From: Leptothermofonsia sichuanensis E412
Lineage (GTDB): Bacteria; Cyanobacteriota; Cyanobacteriia; Leptolyngbyales; Leptolyngbyaceae
Direction: 5' to 3'
Length of the DNA: 64,000 nucleotides
Assembly: GCF_019891175.1 (NCBI RefSeq)
Contig: NZ_CP072600.1
Span: 5,084,001 to 5,148,000, forward strand
Part shown: positions 55,141-63,815 of the stretch, in pieces
Numbering within the stretch: the first letter of the stretch is position 1
Layout: each line of letters begins with the position of its first letter
Translations under genes and position numbers: made by a program
The notes under the pieces: model-generated
What the model was told of the DNA's origin: nothing
Seen by the model: only the letters and a program-made list of their open reading frames with translations
Databases searched by the model: none

Positions 55141-55200
55141 CCACTAAGGCACAAAGGGCACAAAGTAACTTCCGGGGGATCGTTGTGTTCTGGTGGTTCT
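55141..55200. repeat. CCACAAAG-family palindrome, copy 7
   Basis: CCACTAAGGCACAAAGGGC on the left, GTTGTGTTCTGGTGG on the right. It is the most diverged copy. It lies in the 354-base spacer between divergent genes at 55014 and 55369. A 57-codon frame at 55220-55390 has no good ribosome site and overlaps the next gene, so it is not called. Confidence 0.6.
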
Positions 55201-55368
55201 GTCTCAGGGTTCTGTCTTGATGAATCCCCATTCCTTTGCTTCCAAAGCTAAATTTCTACACCAGAGAAATTTTTTTGATCATAAAGAAATCCTGTCTGGG
55301 TATCTTAAGAATATCCAATTCAGAATACGCGATTCGATCGCAGTTGCCGCTACCAACTTTATGAACGG

Positions 55369-55932
55369 ATGGTTGACAACACAAAATTAGTTTTAATGGT
55401 GCAACCCGTAGGTCGTCAGGGTCTTATCTGGCAGGCTATTCTGCGATCACAGGGAATCTCTGTCATCTGGGAATCGGCAGATGTCAACATTCCCAGTAGC
55501 ATTACTCACCTTCAGTCATCTGGAACTGGACTTCCTGATCTGTTGCTGATAGACACCCGCATACAGCCAATTAATCCCTATGGGATTTGCCGCTGGTGTC
55601 GTCAACATTGCCCTGACGTGAACGTCGTTTTGGTCAACGGAGCGCAGGAATCCGTGACCCCAGTTGAACAGGGATGGGCACTCTGCCAGGGAGCCGCTGA
55701 TTTGTTGCCCCGCTTCCGGGATGACCAGATGGCGAGCAGTGCCTGTGAACGAGCAAAAAAGATTCTGGATTTGTTGGGGCAACCTGGTCTGGATAGCGGT
55801 GCTCTGGTCAACGCCTTAATTCGAACCAGTAAACACTACAATCCCAGGAAACCCGTAGAGAACTCCATTGCTATGGCTGCCAGGCGTGAAACCGCAACCG
55901 TTTCCGACTGTCTCGTTCCGCCTATCCCCTGA
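55369..55932 (+). CDS. Receiver-like domain protein
   Basis: A 187-residue protein. Residues 1-~130 look like a degenerate receiver (CheY-like) fold: LVLMVQPVGRQGLIWQAIL, PDLLLIDTRI with the position of the phosphorylated Asp, VNVVLVNG. The expected Lys near the end of the fold is not clear, so phosphorylation is uncertain. The last ~40 residues are Arg-rich and disordered. No DNA-binding domain is present. The function is unknown. Confidence 0.6.
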   Translation: MVDNTKLVLMVQPVGRQGLIWQAILRSQGISVIWESADVNIPSSITHLQSSGTGLPDLLLIDTRIQPINPYGICRWCRQHCPDVNVVLVNGAQESVTPVEQGWALCQGAADLLPRFRDDQMASSACERAKKILDLLGQPGLDSGALVNALIRTSKHYNPRKPVENSIAMAARRETATVSDCLVPPIP

Positions 55933-55960
55933 TCAGGAAAATCCGAGTGCCCTGAATTAT

Positions 55961-56041
55961 GGCATTGCTGAAACGCAGGATGAATTGAAACTTCGCTTCA
56001 ATTCATCCTGCACTTTTTTCATCTCCAGATTGAGCAATGCC
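55961..56041. mobile_element. MITE-like element, GG..TTGCTGAA family, copy 2
   Basis: An 81-bp element: GGCATTGCTGAA on the left, TTGAGCAATGCC on the right, flanked by a perfect 7-bp direct repeat GAATTAT (55954-55960 and 56042-56048). A 15-bp perfect hairpin (GCAGGATGAATTGAA and complement, loop ACTTCGC) fills the left half. The right repeat includes the stop codon of the aldolase gene. Confidence 0.85.
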
Positions 56042-56044
56042 GAA

Positions 56045-57127
56045 TTATGCGATCGTTACATCCGGGGACAAATACACATCCTGAATGGCATGGAATAGCT
56101 TTACACCTTCCTCAAACGGACGCTGAAAGGTTTTGCGACCCGAAATTAAGCCGCAACCTCCGGCCCGTTTGTTAATCACGGCAGTGCGCACCGCTTCAGC
56201 AAAGTCGTTTTTGCCGGAAGCTCCCCCAGAGTTAATCAAACCTGCCCGGCCACAGTAGCAGTTCAATACCTGGTATCGGGTTAAGTCAATGGGATGATCA
56301 CTGGTCAAATCACTGTAGACCCGCTTATCCGTTTTGCCATAGCTTTCTCCGGTTGCCTGGGCGATCGCGCCATAGCCGTTATTCACTTCCGGCAACTTCT
56401 GTTTAATGATATCGGCTTCAATCGTCACTCCCAGGTGATTTGCCTGTCCCGTTAAATCGGCTGCCAGGTGATAGTCCTTATCCTGCTTGAATGCACTATT
56501 TCGCAGATAACACCAGAGAATTGTCACCATCCCCAGTTCGTGGGCACGTTCAAAGGCATGGCTAACTTCCTGGATCTGCCGGGTTGATTCGGGTGAACCG
56601 AAATAAATCGTGGCACCTACAGCAATCGCACCCAGATTCCATGCCTGTTCAACAGAACCAAACAAAACCTGGTCAAACTGATTTGGAAATGTGAGCAATT
56701 CGTTGTGGTTGAGCTTAACGATGAAGGGAATTTTGTGAGCATATTTGCGGGAGACACTGCCCAGGACACCTAAGGTAGTGGCAACCGCATTACAGCCCCC
56801 TTCTATCGCCAGTTTAATAATATTTTCGCCGTCAAAATAAATAGGATTGGGAGCAAAGGATGCGGCGGCTGAATGTTCAATTCCCTGATCCACGGGCAGA
56901 ATTGAAAGATAGCCGGTGTTTGCCAATCGTCCGTGGGAATATAGTTGCTGAAGATTGCGCAAAACCTGGGGATTGCGATCGGTCTGGACAAAAACGCGAT
57001 CAACAAAATCAGGACCCGGCAAATGAATCAGGTCTTTGGACACCTTGGCTGTGTAGTTCAGCAGGTAATCTGCCTCATCACCCAGCCAGGATTCAATCGA
57101 TTGAGGAGCCGTGAGTGTAGCGGTCAT
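56045..57127 (-). CDS. fbaB: Class I fructose-bisphosphate aldolase
   Basis: A 360-residue DhnA/FbaB-type class I aldolase, cleaving fructose-1,6-bisphosphate through a Schiff base. It has the family stretches [29 protein letters not shown] and [15 protein letters not shown]. Many cyanobacteria carry both class I and class II aldolases; class I is metal-independent. The stop codon lies inside the 7-bp target duplication of a MITE-like element. A strong hairpin lies upstream. Start ATG 57127. Confidence 0.94.
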   Translation of the reverse strand: MTATLTAPQSIESWLGDEADYLLNYTAKVSKDLIHLPGPDFVDRVFVQTDRNPQVLRNLQQLYSHGRLANTGYLSILPVDQGIEHSAAASFAPNPIYFDGENIIKLAIEGGCNAVATTLGVLGSVSRKYAHKIPFIVKLNHNELLTFPNQFDQVLFGSVEQAWNLGAIAVGATIYFGSPESTRQIQEVSHAFERAHELGMVTILWCYLRNSAFKQDKDYHLAADLTGQANHLGVTIEADIIKQKLPEVNNGYGAIAQATGESYGKTDKRVYSDLTSDHPIDLTRYQVLNCYCGRAGLINSGGASGKNDFAEAVRTAVINKRAGGCGLISGRKTFQRPFEEGVKLFHAIQDVYLSPDVTIA

Positions 57128-57262
57128 AGGAATTCTTTCCCCACAATGGAATGGAACTGTTATCTAAAACACAGTTAACTTCTGAGCCAGACACCATGCC
57201 GGAGCTACATTTCCATTGTAAGAATCATTTTCTGATTCGGTCAGGTGCGGACTGATTTGAGT

Positions 57263-57297
57263 GGGACAGAGAACCCGTTAACCCGGTTCCCTGTCCC
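57263..57297. terminator. Hairpin between the amino-acid operon and the aldolase gene
   Basis: GGGACAGAGAACC pairs with GGTTCCCTGTCCC (one mismatch, 9-base loop). It lies 58 bases beyond the stop of the small membrane protein on the minus strand. There is no T run, so it may be a weak terminator or a repeat. Upstream (57285-57310) are CCCCTGTCCCCTG units found elsewhere in the window. Confidence 0.5.
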
Positions 57298-57354
57298 CTG
57301 TCCCCTGCCATATCACCGTCTAACAACTAAAAACCAGCAACCAATTGCTTTCTT

Positions 57355-57474
57355 TCAGTGCTTTCGTTGACTTCTGGTTAAAACCTGCCAGATGATGAAG
57401 GTGGCAAAACTCAGATAGCCCAAAACAACGAGCCAGTCTTGCCAGTTTGCCGGAAGGGTCAGAGTACTGTCCAT
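57355..57474 (-). CDS. 39-residue single-span membrane protein
   Basis: A short gene of 39 codons, with AAGGA 9 bases ahead of ATG 57474. The peptide begins MDSTLTLPANWQDWLVVL, continues as one membrane helix (WLVVLGYLSFATFIIWQVL, residues 14-32) and ends TRSQRKH, so the basic tail should be cytoplasmic. It starts 41 bases after the tryptophanase stop on the same strand, as the last gene of the operon. The ribosome site, Trp-rich helix and basic tail argue for a real gene. The function is unknown. Confidence 0.6.
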   Translation of the reverse strand: MDSTLTLPANWQDWLVVLGYLSFATFIIWQVLTRSQRKH

Positions 57475-57515
57475 TAGAGTTCGTCCTTGAAGATTAGTTC
57501 ATCCGCACCATTGGT

Positions 57516-58898
57516 TTAACCAGAAACTGGAATCCAATCAAACCGGGCACTGAAGTGTCTGAGATAGGGCGGTTCACTGACTATTTTGAGTCCACAAATG
57601 GATTCTCGTCGTTGCCAGATTTGGGCGATCGCCTCAATCACATAATCCATGTGGGACCGGGTATAGACCCGACGAGGAATGGCTAATCTCAATAAATCCC
57701 ACTTAGCTGGAGATTCTATTCCCGTATGGGCATCTCGCCCAAACATGACGGTACCCACCTCGACACTGCGAATTCCAGCCTCCAGGTACAGTTCAACCGC
57801 AAGGGACTGTCCCGGATACTGCAAGGGTTCGATGTGGGGAAGAAAACGGCGGGCATCAATGTAAACGGCATGTCCCCCAGCGGGACGCACAGTGGGAATG
57901 CCAATCTTGTGCAGTTGATCCGCCACATATTGGGTAGAACGGATGCGGTAACGCAGGTAGTCCTCATCCAGGACTTCCTGTAGACCTACGGCGATCGCCT
58001 CCAGATCTCGCCCGGCCAGTCCACCATAGGTGGGAAATCCTTCTGTCAGAATTAACAATCGCCGCCACTCTTCTGCCAGTTGTTCATCTCGGGTACACAA
58101 AAAGCCGCCAATATTGGCAAAGGCATCTTTTTTAGCAGACATCAAACAGCCATCAGCATAGTTGAACATTTCCTGGACAATTTCCCGCACTGACATGGCA
58201 TCATATCCAGCTTCCTGTTGTTGAATGAAGTAGGCATTTTCGGCAAAACGACAGGCATCAATATAGAAGGGAATTCTGTGAATGTGTGCCAGCTTACTGA
58301 CAGCCCGAATGTTTGCCATCGATACGGGCTGTCCACCCCCAGAATTGTTTGTGACCGTGAGCAGGATGACTGGAATCCGGTCTGCTCCAACATTGGCAAT
58401 CAGGTGTTCCAGGGCAGAAATATCCATATCCCCCTTAAAGGGAACTTCCAGGGCCAGGTCCCGTGCGTCAGCACAGGGTAAATCAACGGCTCGACCACCC
58501 ACCGCTTCGATGTTGGCGCGGGTGGTATCAAAGTGAGTGTTGTTGGGCACCACCAGGCCCGATCGCACCATTACACTGGCAAACAGCCGCTCGGCAGCAC
58601 GCCCCTGATGGGTGGGAATCACCTGGGGAAAGCCAAAAATTTCCTGAACCGCCCGTTCAAAGCGGTACCAGCTTCTGGCTCCCGCATAGGACTCATCCCC
58701 CCGCATTAAAGCTGCCCAAGCTTCGGCTGACATGGCTCCTGTACCGGAGTCGGTCAGCAGGTCGATAATTACATCTTCCGCTTTGAGCCGAAACAGATTC
58801 AGCCCGGCAGCCTGTAATCGCTGTTCGCGCTGGGAGCGATTGCTGAACTGAATCGGTTCCACCATCTTGATGCGGAAAGGTTCAATGACGGTTTTCAT
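57516..58898 (-). CDS. tnaA: Tryptophanase
   Basis: A 460-residue PLP-dependent beta-eliminating lyase, splitting L-tryptophan into indole, pyruvate and ammonia. It is shared with tyrosine phenol-lyase (TPL), so the choice matters. PLP Lys257 is in MSAKKDAF, at the same number as in TPL of Citrobacter. The TPL-specific Arg381 that binds the phenol is Val381 here (RSVEVG), as in tryptophanases, so I call tryptophanase. EPFRIK, DLLTDSGTGAMS, PTHQGR and SGGGQPVSMAN are intact. ATG 58898 overlaps the Rieske stop by 4 bases. Tryptophanases are uncommon in cyanobacteria; acquisition by transfer is possible but the base use looks normal. Confidence 0.88.
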   Translation of the reverse strand: MKTVIEPFRIKMVEPIQFSNRSQREQRLQAAGLNLFRLKAEDVIIDLLTDSGTGAMSAEAWAALMRGDESYAGARSWYRFERAVQEIFGFPQVIPTHQGRAAERLFASVMVRSGLVVPNNTHFDTTRANIEAVGGRAVDLPCADARDLALEVPFKGDMDISALEHLIANVGADRIPVILLTVTNNSGGGQPVSMANIRAVSKLAHIHRIPFYIDACRFAENAYFIQQQEAGYDAMSVREIVQEMFNYADGCLMSAKKDAFANIGGFLCTRDEQLAEEWRRLLILTEGFPTYGGLAGRDLEAIAVGLQEVLDEDYLRYRIRSTQYVADQLHKIGIPTVRPAGGHAVYIDARRFLPHIEPLQYPGQSLAVELYLEAGIRSVEVGTVMFGRDAHTGIESPAKWDLLRLAIPRRVYTRSHMDYVIEAIAQIWQRRESICGLKIVSEPPYLRHFSARFDWIPVSG

Positions 58899-60232
58899 TG
58901 TTCAAATCTGGTTTTAAGGTGATGGCTTAACGCTGCCAGAACCGCTGCCAGGAGGGAAGCAAAGGCGATTCTGAAGGTTTGGTGTGAATCCGGGGCGATC
59001 GCAATTGCCCAGATGATTAACAAGATGGCAATCCCGATCAGGCTTTGCCTCAGCCAACCCAGAGTGTGCCGGGCTTGCTGACAGGAGTGGCAGAGCCGGG
59101 TATGGCGCGAAAAGCGATCGCCAAGCTGGCGATCGGGGTTGGATGGAGACTCGGAAACCAGCTTTTCGGTCGAGTAACCCTGATAGTAAGGCAGGGCCAC
59201 CCCAAATTGATCCAGCCATTTGCGGTACTCAATGGCAAATAAATCCGAGGTTTTGAGGGGTAAGTAGAGATTTTTTAGATGATTGCCAGCATGAGCCACC
59301 TGTTCTTGCTGGCCCATGATCAGCGATAAATCCTGTTCAAAGGTTTTATTCATCTTCAGGTGTGTCAGCCAGCTCAGGCGGGTTGCCCATTTCCATAGCC
59401 AGACGTTGTGATAGCCCCGAACCAACACGCGACATCGCCCCTGATCCAGGGGCAGGGAATGAAAGGTAAGACCCACCAGCCAGCCTGGTTTTTCCAGATT
59501 AAAGGTATAGCTCACCAGGTTCGGAGCCGTAAACTCAAGACAATGCCAGGGTTCATTCCGCTGACGGGTGTATCGCCACCGTCCCTGAATTCCCGACGGC
59601 GAAGTCCGAATGATCTCCATTTCCAGGGGCTGGGCATGGTCTCGATGGCCCTGTGTCCCGTTGTGGCTGATATCTGCATGGGCGGGATCAATCAGATTTT
59701 CAATCAGGTAGGTCTGATCATAGGGCAGGTCAATCATAAAGTCTGAACAGACCCACCCCGGTTGATCCAGCACTGCCAGAGCTGGAATCTGTTGCTCATC
59801 GGCGGACTCTGCTTCACCTGCCCAGACCCAGACAATCCCCTGCCGTTCCTGGACCACGAGCGATCGCACACAGGCATTCCGTGGAATGGCTGTCCCTGCT
59901 GGCAGTTGGGGAATATGAACACACCTGCCCTGTCCGTCAAATTGCCAGCCGTGGTAAGCACATTCAAGCTGACCATTGACCATCTGTCCATCGGAAAGTT
60001 TAGCCGCCCGGTGAGCGCACTGGTCTACCAGACATGCCAGCTTTGCCCGGTCATCCCTGAACAAAACCAGGGATTCCCCATAGAGTGAAAAAAGGTGAGG
60101 CCGGTGCGGTGGTAAATCCTGCACAAAGGCGATAGGATACCAGCAGTGTCGCCAATCAAAAATTGCCGTCGAGTCAGGAACCGTCACTGGCAGCGCCCGC
60201 TTGACCGTGGTAATCGCGCAATCAATCGTCAT
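58895..60232 (-). CDS. Rieske-type ring-hydroxylating oxygenase (pheophorbide oxygenase-like)
   Basis: A 445-residue oxygenase. The [2Fe-2S] motif is C-x-H (Cys72, His74) and C-x2-H (Cys91, His94). The mononuclear iron site is N179..D182..H185 and H190 (ENLIDPAHADISHN). The C-terminal third has C-H-S-C and two hydrophobic segments (about 395-435), as in the pheophorbide a oxygenase/Tic55/Ptc52-like group, which is membrane-bound and oxygenates tetrapyrroles or other aromatic substrates. A ferredoxin partner is not in the window. Both ends overlap neighbours by 4 bases, making it strictly coupled to tnaA and the upstream gene. Confidence 0.88.
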   Translation of the reverse strand: MTIDCAITTVKRALPVTVPDSTAIFDWRHCWYPIAFVQDLPPHRPHLFSLYGESLVLFRDDRAKLACLVDQCAHRAAKLSDGQMVNGQLECAYHGWQFDGQGRCVHIPQLPAGTAIPRNACVRSLVVQERQGIVWVWAGEAESADEQQIPALAVLDQPGWVCSDFMIDLPYDQTYLIENLIDPAHADISHNGTQGHRDHAQPLEMEIIRTSPSGIQGRWRYTRQRNEPWHCLEFTAPNLVSYTFNLEKPGWLVGLTFHSLPLDQGRCRVLVRGYHNVWLWKWATRLSWLTHLKMNKTFEQDLSLIMGQQEQVAHAGNHLKNLYLPLKTSDLFAIEYRKWLDQFGVALPYYQGYSTEKLVSESPSNPDRQLGDRFSRHTRLCHSCQQARHTLGWLRQSLIGIAILLIIWAIAIAPDSHQTFRIAFASLLAAVLAALSHHLKTRFEQ

Positions 60233-61596
60233 CCCATCCTCCCTGCCACAACTGGCTCTCGTTTGCAGGGATGAAGCTTTTGCGCTGCTATCAATGCCAG
60301 ACCCTGTTGGGTCAGTACCTGTGCCGTGTGATTGACCGCATCGAATTTATCCAGAAAATTCAGGGTCAACTTGTCCCAGTCTCCGGAGGCAATAATTTCT
60401 GATTTACTCCGGAAGTAGTCCAGGATATCCGATGGATGCTGGCGCGTGGGTTCAATGTCGGGGTCCCCTCCCTCATGCTTGGCGGAAATGTTGGGAACGT
60501 GTCTGGCCAGCTCTATTAACTCCTCTCGCCGGTTGTAAGGTTGTCGCACAATGCTTTTCCAGGTTTCTGTAATATGATGTTCAAACCGGACAAGGGACTC
60601 CAGCCCCAGTTCCCGGCGAAACTGAGCCGTGATTGCAATTGTTTCGTTATTGACAGAATTGCTCCAGTTAAAGCCCACCAGGGGTGTGCTACCGTCTTCT
60701 CTGGCGAACAGTCTGGCACCCAGTAAGGTCCATAGGGCGGAGTAGGGATTGTCGTTCCCCATAAAAACCGAAATTTTAAATTCAATATCCACACCCAGAT
60801 GATGCAACAGATAGCCCAGCAAGACGGTACCAGGGTTCAGGTTCAAGACCTGGCGAATGCCGTAGTGGGTGTAGTAATAAAGGTACTCATCCAGCCATTG
60901 CAGCGCATGGTCATTCGGTTGCCCAACTCCCCCAAAGTATCCGGTCAGGGTGTCAGGTCCACCTAAATGGATATTGGAACCGTCCGTGCCTCTGGTATCC
61001 AGGGTGACTACAAAACTGGCACCAATGATTTGCATCGCGGCAATCAGTGCCAGCAGATCCCCATCGATTTCCTGCTCTTTCATCCGGCGTACCTGGATGA
61101 ACCGTCCTGGCACCAGCATCTGTTGGGCGATCGCCCGTTTCGCGATCGCCATCAACCAGGGAAAGTACTGACAGGCACTGATTTCAAGGGTAACGGCAAA
61201 CTCGTCTGCAAATGGTTTCTCGTTCATCTGATCGCCCAAAACAGCCCGACGATATTCTGCCATGCTGATAAATGCCCCTGACTCAGCCTGATCTTTGAGC
61301 CAGAGCAGATCCGCTAAATAGTCTGGTCGAATTTGCCCAACCTGTTTCAAGAGCCTGGAAACCTCGCCAGCGTGTTTTGCTTTCCGGTTGATTTCTTCAG
61401 GTGTCCCATATTTTTTTACAATCTCTAAAAAATCATTGACTACCTGCATATTGGGGCCGGTTAAAACCTGATTAATCGAATCTAATCGTTCAGGTGAAAT
61501 TTGAAGTCTTTCTCGAAGACTATTTGACTTTAAACTTTGATGATTTAAATTCATTGTTCCAGGTGATTTCCTGGATGGTTTTCTAGATGATTTCAT
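60229..61596 (-). CDS. Unrecognised 455-residue protein in the amino-acid operon
   Basis: A soluble protein of about 455 residues that I do not recognise. It contains ordered alpha/beta sequence: [57 protein letters not shown] and [20 protein letters not shown], consistent with a TIM-barrel-like enzyme. It has no signal peptide, cluster motif or clear cofactor site. The start is uncertain: ATG 61596 (GGGAAG ahead) overlaps the kbl stop; ATG 61554 and 61611 are also possible. The stop overlaps the Rieske start (ATGA). Its context between glycine C-acetyltransferase and a Rieske oxygenase suggests an enzyme acting on an amino-acid-derived intermediate. Confidence 0.75.
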   Translation of the reverse strand: MKSSRKPSRKSPGTMNLNHQSLKSNSLRERLQISPERLDSINQVLTGPNMQVVNDFLEIVKKYGTPEEINRKAKHAGEVSRLLKQVGQIRPDYLADLLWLKDQAESGAFISMAEYRRAVLGDQMNEKPFADEFAVTLEISACQYFPWLMAIAKRAIAQQMLVPGRFIQVRRMKEQEIDGDLLALIAAMQIIGASFVVTLDTRGTDGSNIHLGGPDTLTGYFGGVGQPNDHALQWLDEYLYYYTHYGIRQVLNLNPGTVLLGYLLHHLGVDIEFKISVFMGNDNPYSALWTLLGARLFAREDGSTPLVGFNWSNSVNNETIAITAQFRRELGLESLVRFEHHITETWKSIVRQPYNRREELIELARHVPNISAKHEGGDPDIEPTRQHPSDILDYFRSKSEIIASGDWDKLTLNFLDKFDAVNHTAQVLTQQGLALIAAQKLHPCKREPVVAGRMG

Positions 61597-62770
61597 ATCG
61601 CTTCCCAACATGGCTAAAAGCTTCTACACACCGATCCAGATGCTCATGGGTATGGGCAGCAGAAATCTGAACCCGGATTCGAGCAAGTCCCTGGGGCACG
61701 ACGGGATAACTGAATCCAATCACGTAAATTCCTTCTTCTAGCAAATCCTGTGCCATGCGAGTTGCCAGCTCAGCGTCGTAGAGCATGATCGGTACAATGG
61801 GATGGATTCCAGGTTTAATCTCAAATCCGCGATCGCCCATCTGTTTACGGAAGTATCGTGTATTGTCCATCAGGCGTTCGCGCGGTCCCTGGCTTTGCTG
61901 TAACAGGTCCAGCACTTTCAGGCTGGTATGGGCGATCGCTGGTGCCAGGGTATTGGAAAACAGATACGGACGCGATCGCTGGCGCAATAAATCCACAATC
62001 TCCTGTCGTGCGGCTGTAAAGCCTCCTGATGCACCTCCCAGGGCTTTTCCAAGCGTACTGGTGATGATATCCACTCGACCCATCACATCCCAGTGTTCAA
62101 TGGAGCCACGCCCTGTTTTGCCTAACACCCCGGTTGCATGGCTATCATCTACCATCACCAATGCCTGATATTTTTCAGCCAGATTGCAAATTTGTTTGAG
62201 GTGGGCAATCTCTCCATCCATACTAAAAACGCCATCAGTTGCTACCAGCCGGATTCTTGCCGATTGAGATTCCTGCAACGCATGTTCCAATTCCTGCATA
62301 TCGCTGTGGGTAAAGCGATAGCGCCTGGCTTTACACAACCGGATGCCGTCAATGATGCTGGCGTGATTGAGTGCATCACTGATCACAGCACAATCTGAAT
62401 CCAGCAGGGTTTCAAACAGCCCGGCATTCGCATCAAAACAGGATGTATAAAGAATGGCATCATCCATGCCCAGAAACTGAGCAATGGCGGTTTCCAGTTG
62501 TTTGTGAACCGTTTGGGTCCCACAAATGAAACGGACTGAAGCCAGTCCATAGCCATATCGGGCAATTCCCTCTTGCGCAGCCGCAATTACGGCTGGATGG
62601 TTGGCAAGCCCCAGGTAATTATTGGCGCAAAAGTTCAGCACGTCCTGCCCGGTCTGAAGCCTGATCTCGGCTCCCTGGGGAGATGCCAGCACGCGCTCCG
62701 GTTTGGTCAGACCGGACTGCTGGATTTCGTTCAGAATGGGTTGGAAAGCTGAAGGGGTGGCGGTGAGCAT
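61583..62770 (-). CDS. kbl: Glycine C-acetyltransferase (2-amino-3-ketobutyrate CoA ligase)
   Basis: A 395-residue PLP enzyme of the alpha-oxoamine synthase family, splitting 2-amino-3-ketobutyrate with CoA into glycine and acetyl-CoA. PLP Lys242 is in [34 protein letters not shown] and DDSHATG match Kbl. 8-amino-7-oxononanoate synthase and other acyl-condensing relatives are similar, but the adjoining Tdh gene makes Kbl the best call. ATG 62770 with GGAGG ahead. Its start lies inside the 3' end of tdh (40-base overlap). Confidence 0.9.
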   Translation of the reverse strand: MLTATPSAFQPILNEIQQSGLTKPERVLASPQGAEIRLQTGQDVLNFCANNYLGLANHPAVIAAAQEGIARYGYGLASVRFICGTQTVHKQLETAIAQFLGMDDAILYTSCFDANAGLFETLLDSDCAVISDALNHASIIDGIRLCKARRYRFTHSDMQELEHALQESQSARIRLVATDGVFSMDGEIAHLKQICNLAEKYQALVMVDDSHATGVLGKTGRGSIEHWDVMGRVDIITSTLGKALGGASGGFTAARQEIVDLLRQRSRPYLFSNTLAPAIAHTSLKVLDLLQQSQGPRERLMDNTRYFRKQMGDRGFEIKPGIHPIVPIMLYDAELATRMAQDLLEEGIYVIGFSYPVVPQGLARIRVQISAAHTHEHLDRCVEAFSHVGKRYEII

Positions 62771-63729
62771 GGCTGAGCCTCCGGGTGTAGCAGGGGATAG
62801 GGGGTAGGCGATAGCTTCGATACCATATCTTTCACGATGGCAGGCAAATCATAGGTCGGTTTCCAGCCCCAATCTGCCCGTGCCCTGGCATCATCTATCA
62901 CAGAAGGCCAGGAATCTGCGATCGCCTGCCGAAAATCTGGCTGGTAGTCACACTTAAAGTCAGGCAAATGGTTCTGAATTTCTGTGGCTAACTCTGCGGC
63001 TGAAAAACTGACGGCGGCTACGTTGTAGCTGGAACGAATGGTGATTGTCGCCGGGTCTGCCTGCATCAGCATCAGGATGGCCGCGATCGCATCCGGCATA
63101 TACATCATGGGTAGCCGGGTTTCGGGGCGAACAAAGCAGGTATAAGTTCTATGGTTGATAGCTGCCTTCAACATTTCGATGGCAAAATCCGTCGTGCCTC
63201 CCCCCGGTGGGGCACTGTAGCTGATGATGCCAGGTAAGCGAAGACTGCGGACATCCACCCCCCAGCGGTCGGCATAGTAGTGGCAGAGCAACTCTCCGGT
63301 GACTTTTGTTACACCGTACATCGTAGAAGGATCTTCAACTGTAATTTGAGGCGTATCTAATTTGGGGGTATGGGGGCCAAACACTGCAATGGAACTGGGA
63401 AAGAAGACCTTAATGTGATGGGATCTGGCAATTTCTAAAACATTTCTTAAGCCATTGATATTAATGTGCCAGCATTGATCGGGATTATGTTCCCCCCTAG
63501 CAGATAGCAGACTTGCCAGGTGATAGATCGTATCGATCTGGTACTGATCAACCACAGCCTGAAGTCGGTTGTGATCTGTCACATCCAGCACTTCATAGAG
63601 AAACGAGTTTTCTGATGGAGCAGAACGCCCACTTTCGATCACCCGGGTGGCTCCAAAACGATGACGCAGAGCCATAACCAGGTCACTTCCAAGCTGACCT
63701 CTGGCTCCCGTCACTAAAATTCTGTTCAT
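62731..63729 (-). CDS. tdh: L-threonine 3-dehydrogenase, short-chain (epimerase-like) type
   Basis: A 332-residue NAD-dependent enzyme of the epimerase/SDR fold, oxidising L-threonine to 2-amino-3-ketobutyrate, the substrate of Kbl. Visible: the NAD motif [11 protein letters not shown] near the start; the catalytic [12 protein letters not shown] with Tyr and Lys; and the substrate-specific [14 protein letters not shown]...[18 protein letters not shown]. The last ~25 residues are Pro/Leu-rich and run over the kbl start; they look like an extension rather than part of the fold. ATG 63729. Confidence 0.92.
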   Translation of the reverse strand: MNRILVTGARGQLGSDLVMALRHRFGATRVIESGRSAPSENSFLYEVLDVTDHNRLQAVVDQYQIDTIYHLASLLSARGEHNPDQCWHININGLRNVLEIARSHHIKVFFPSSIAVFGPHTPKLDTPQITVEDPSTMYGVTKVTGELLCHYYADRWGVDVRSLRLPGIISYSAPPGGGTTDFAIEMLKAAINHRTYTCFVRPETRLPMMYMPDAIAAILMLMQADPATITIRSSYNVAAVSFSAAELATEIQNHLPDFKCDYQPDFRQAIADSWPSVIDDARARADWGWKPTYDLPAIVKDMVSKLSPTPYPLLHPEAQPCSPPPLQLSNPF

Positions 63730-63815
63730 TGCGGTCGGTCCTTTTGACTGATCCGGAGACTGAAGTTGGAAACCAGAAACCTCGCGATCGCCCGGTCCAT
63801 TCTGGCTCCTGGCAC

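Noticed and set aside
55220-55390. 57-codon frame upstream of the receiver-like gene
   Set aside because: No ribosome site, overlaps the next gene, no recognisable features; sequence follows a palindromic repeat.
57516-58898. Tyrosine phenol-lyase instead of tryptophanase
   Set aside because: Many motifs are shared, but the position equal to TPL Arg381 is Val here, as in tryptophanases. An enzyme assay would settle it.
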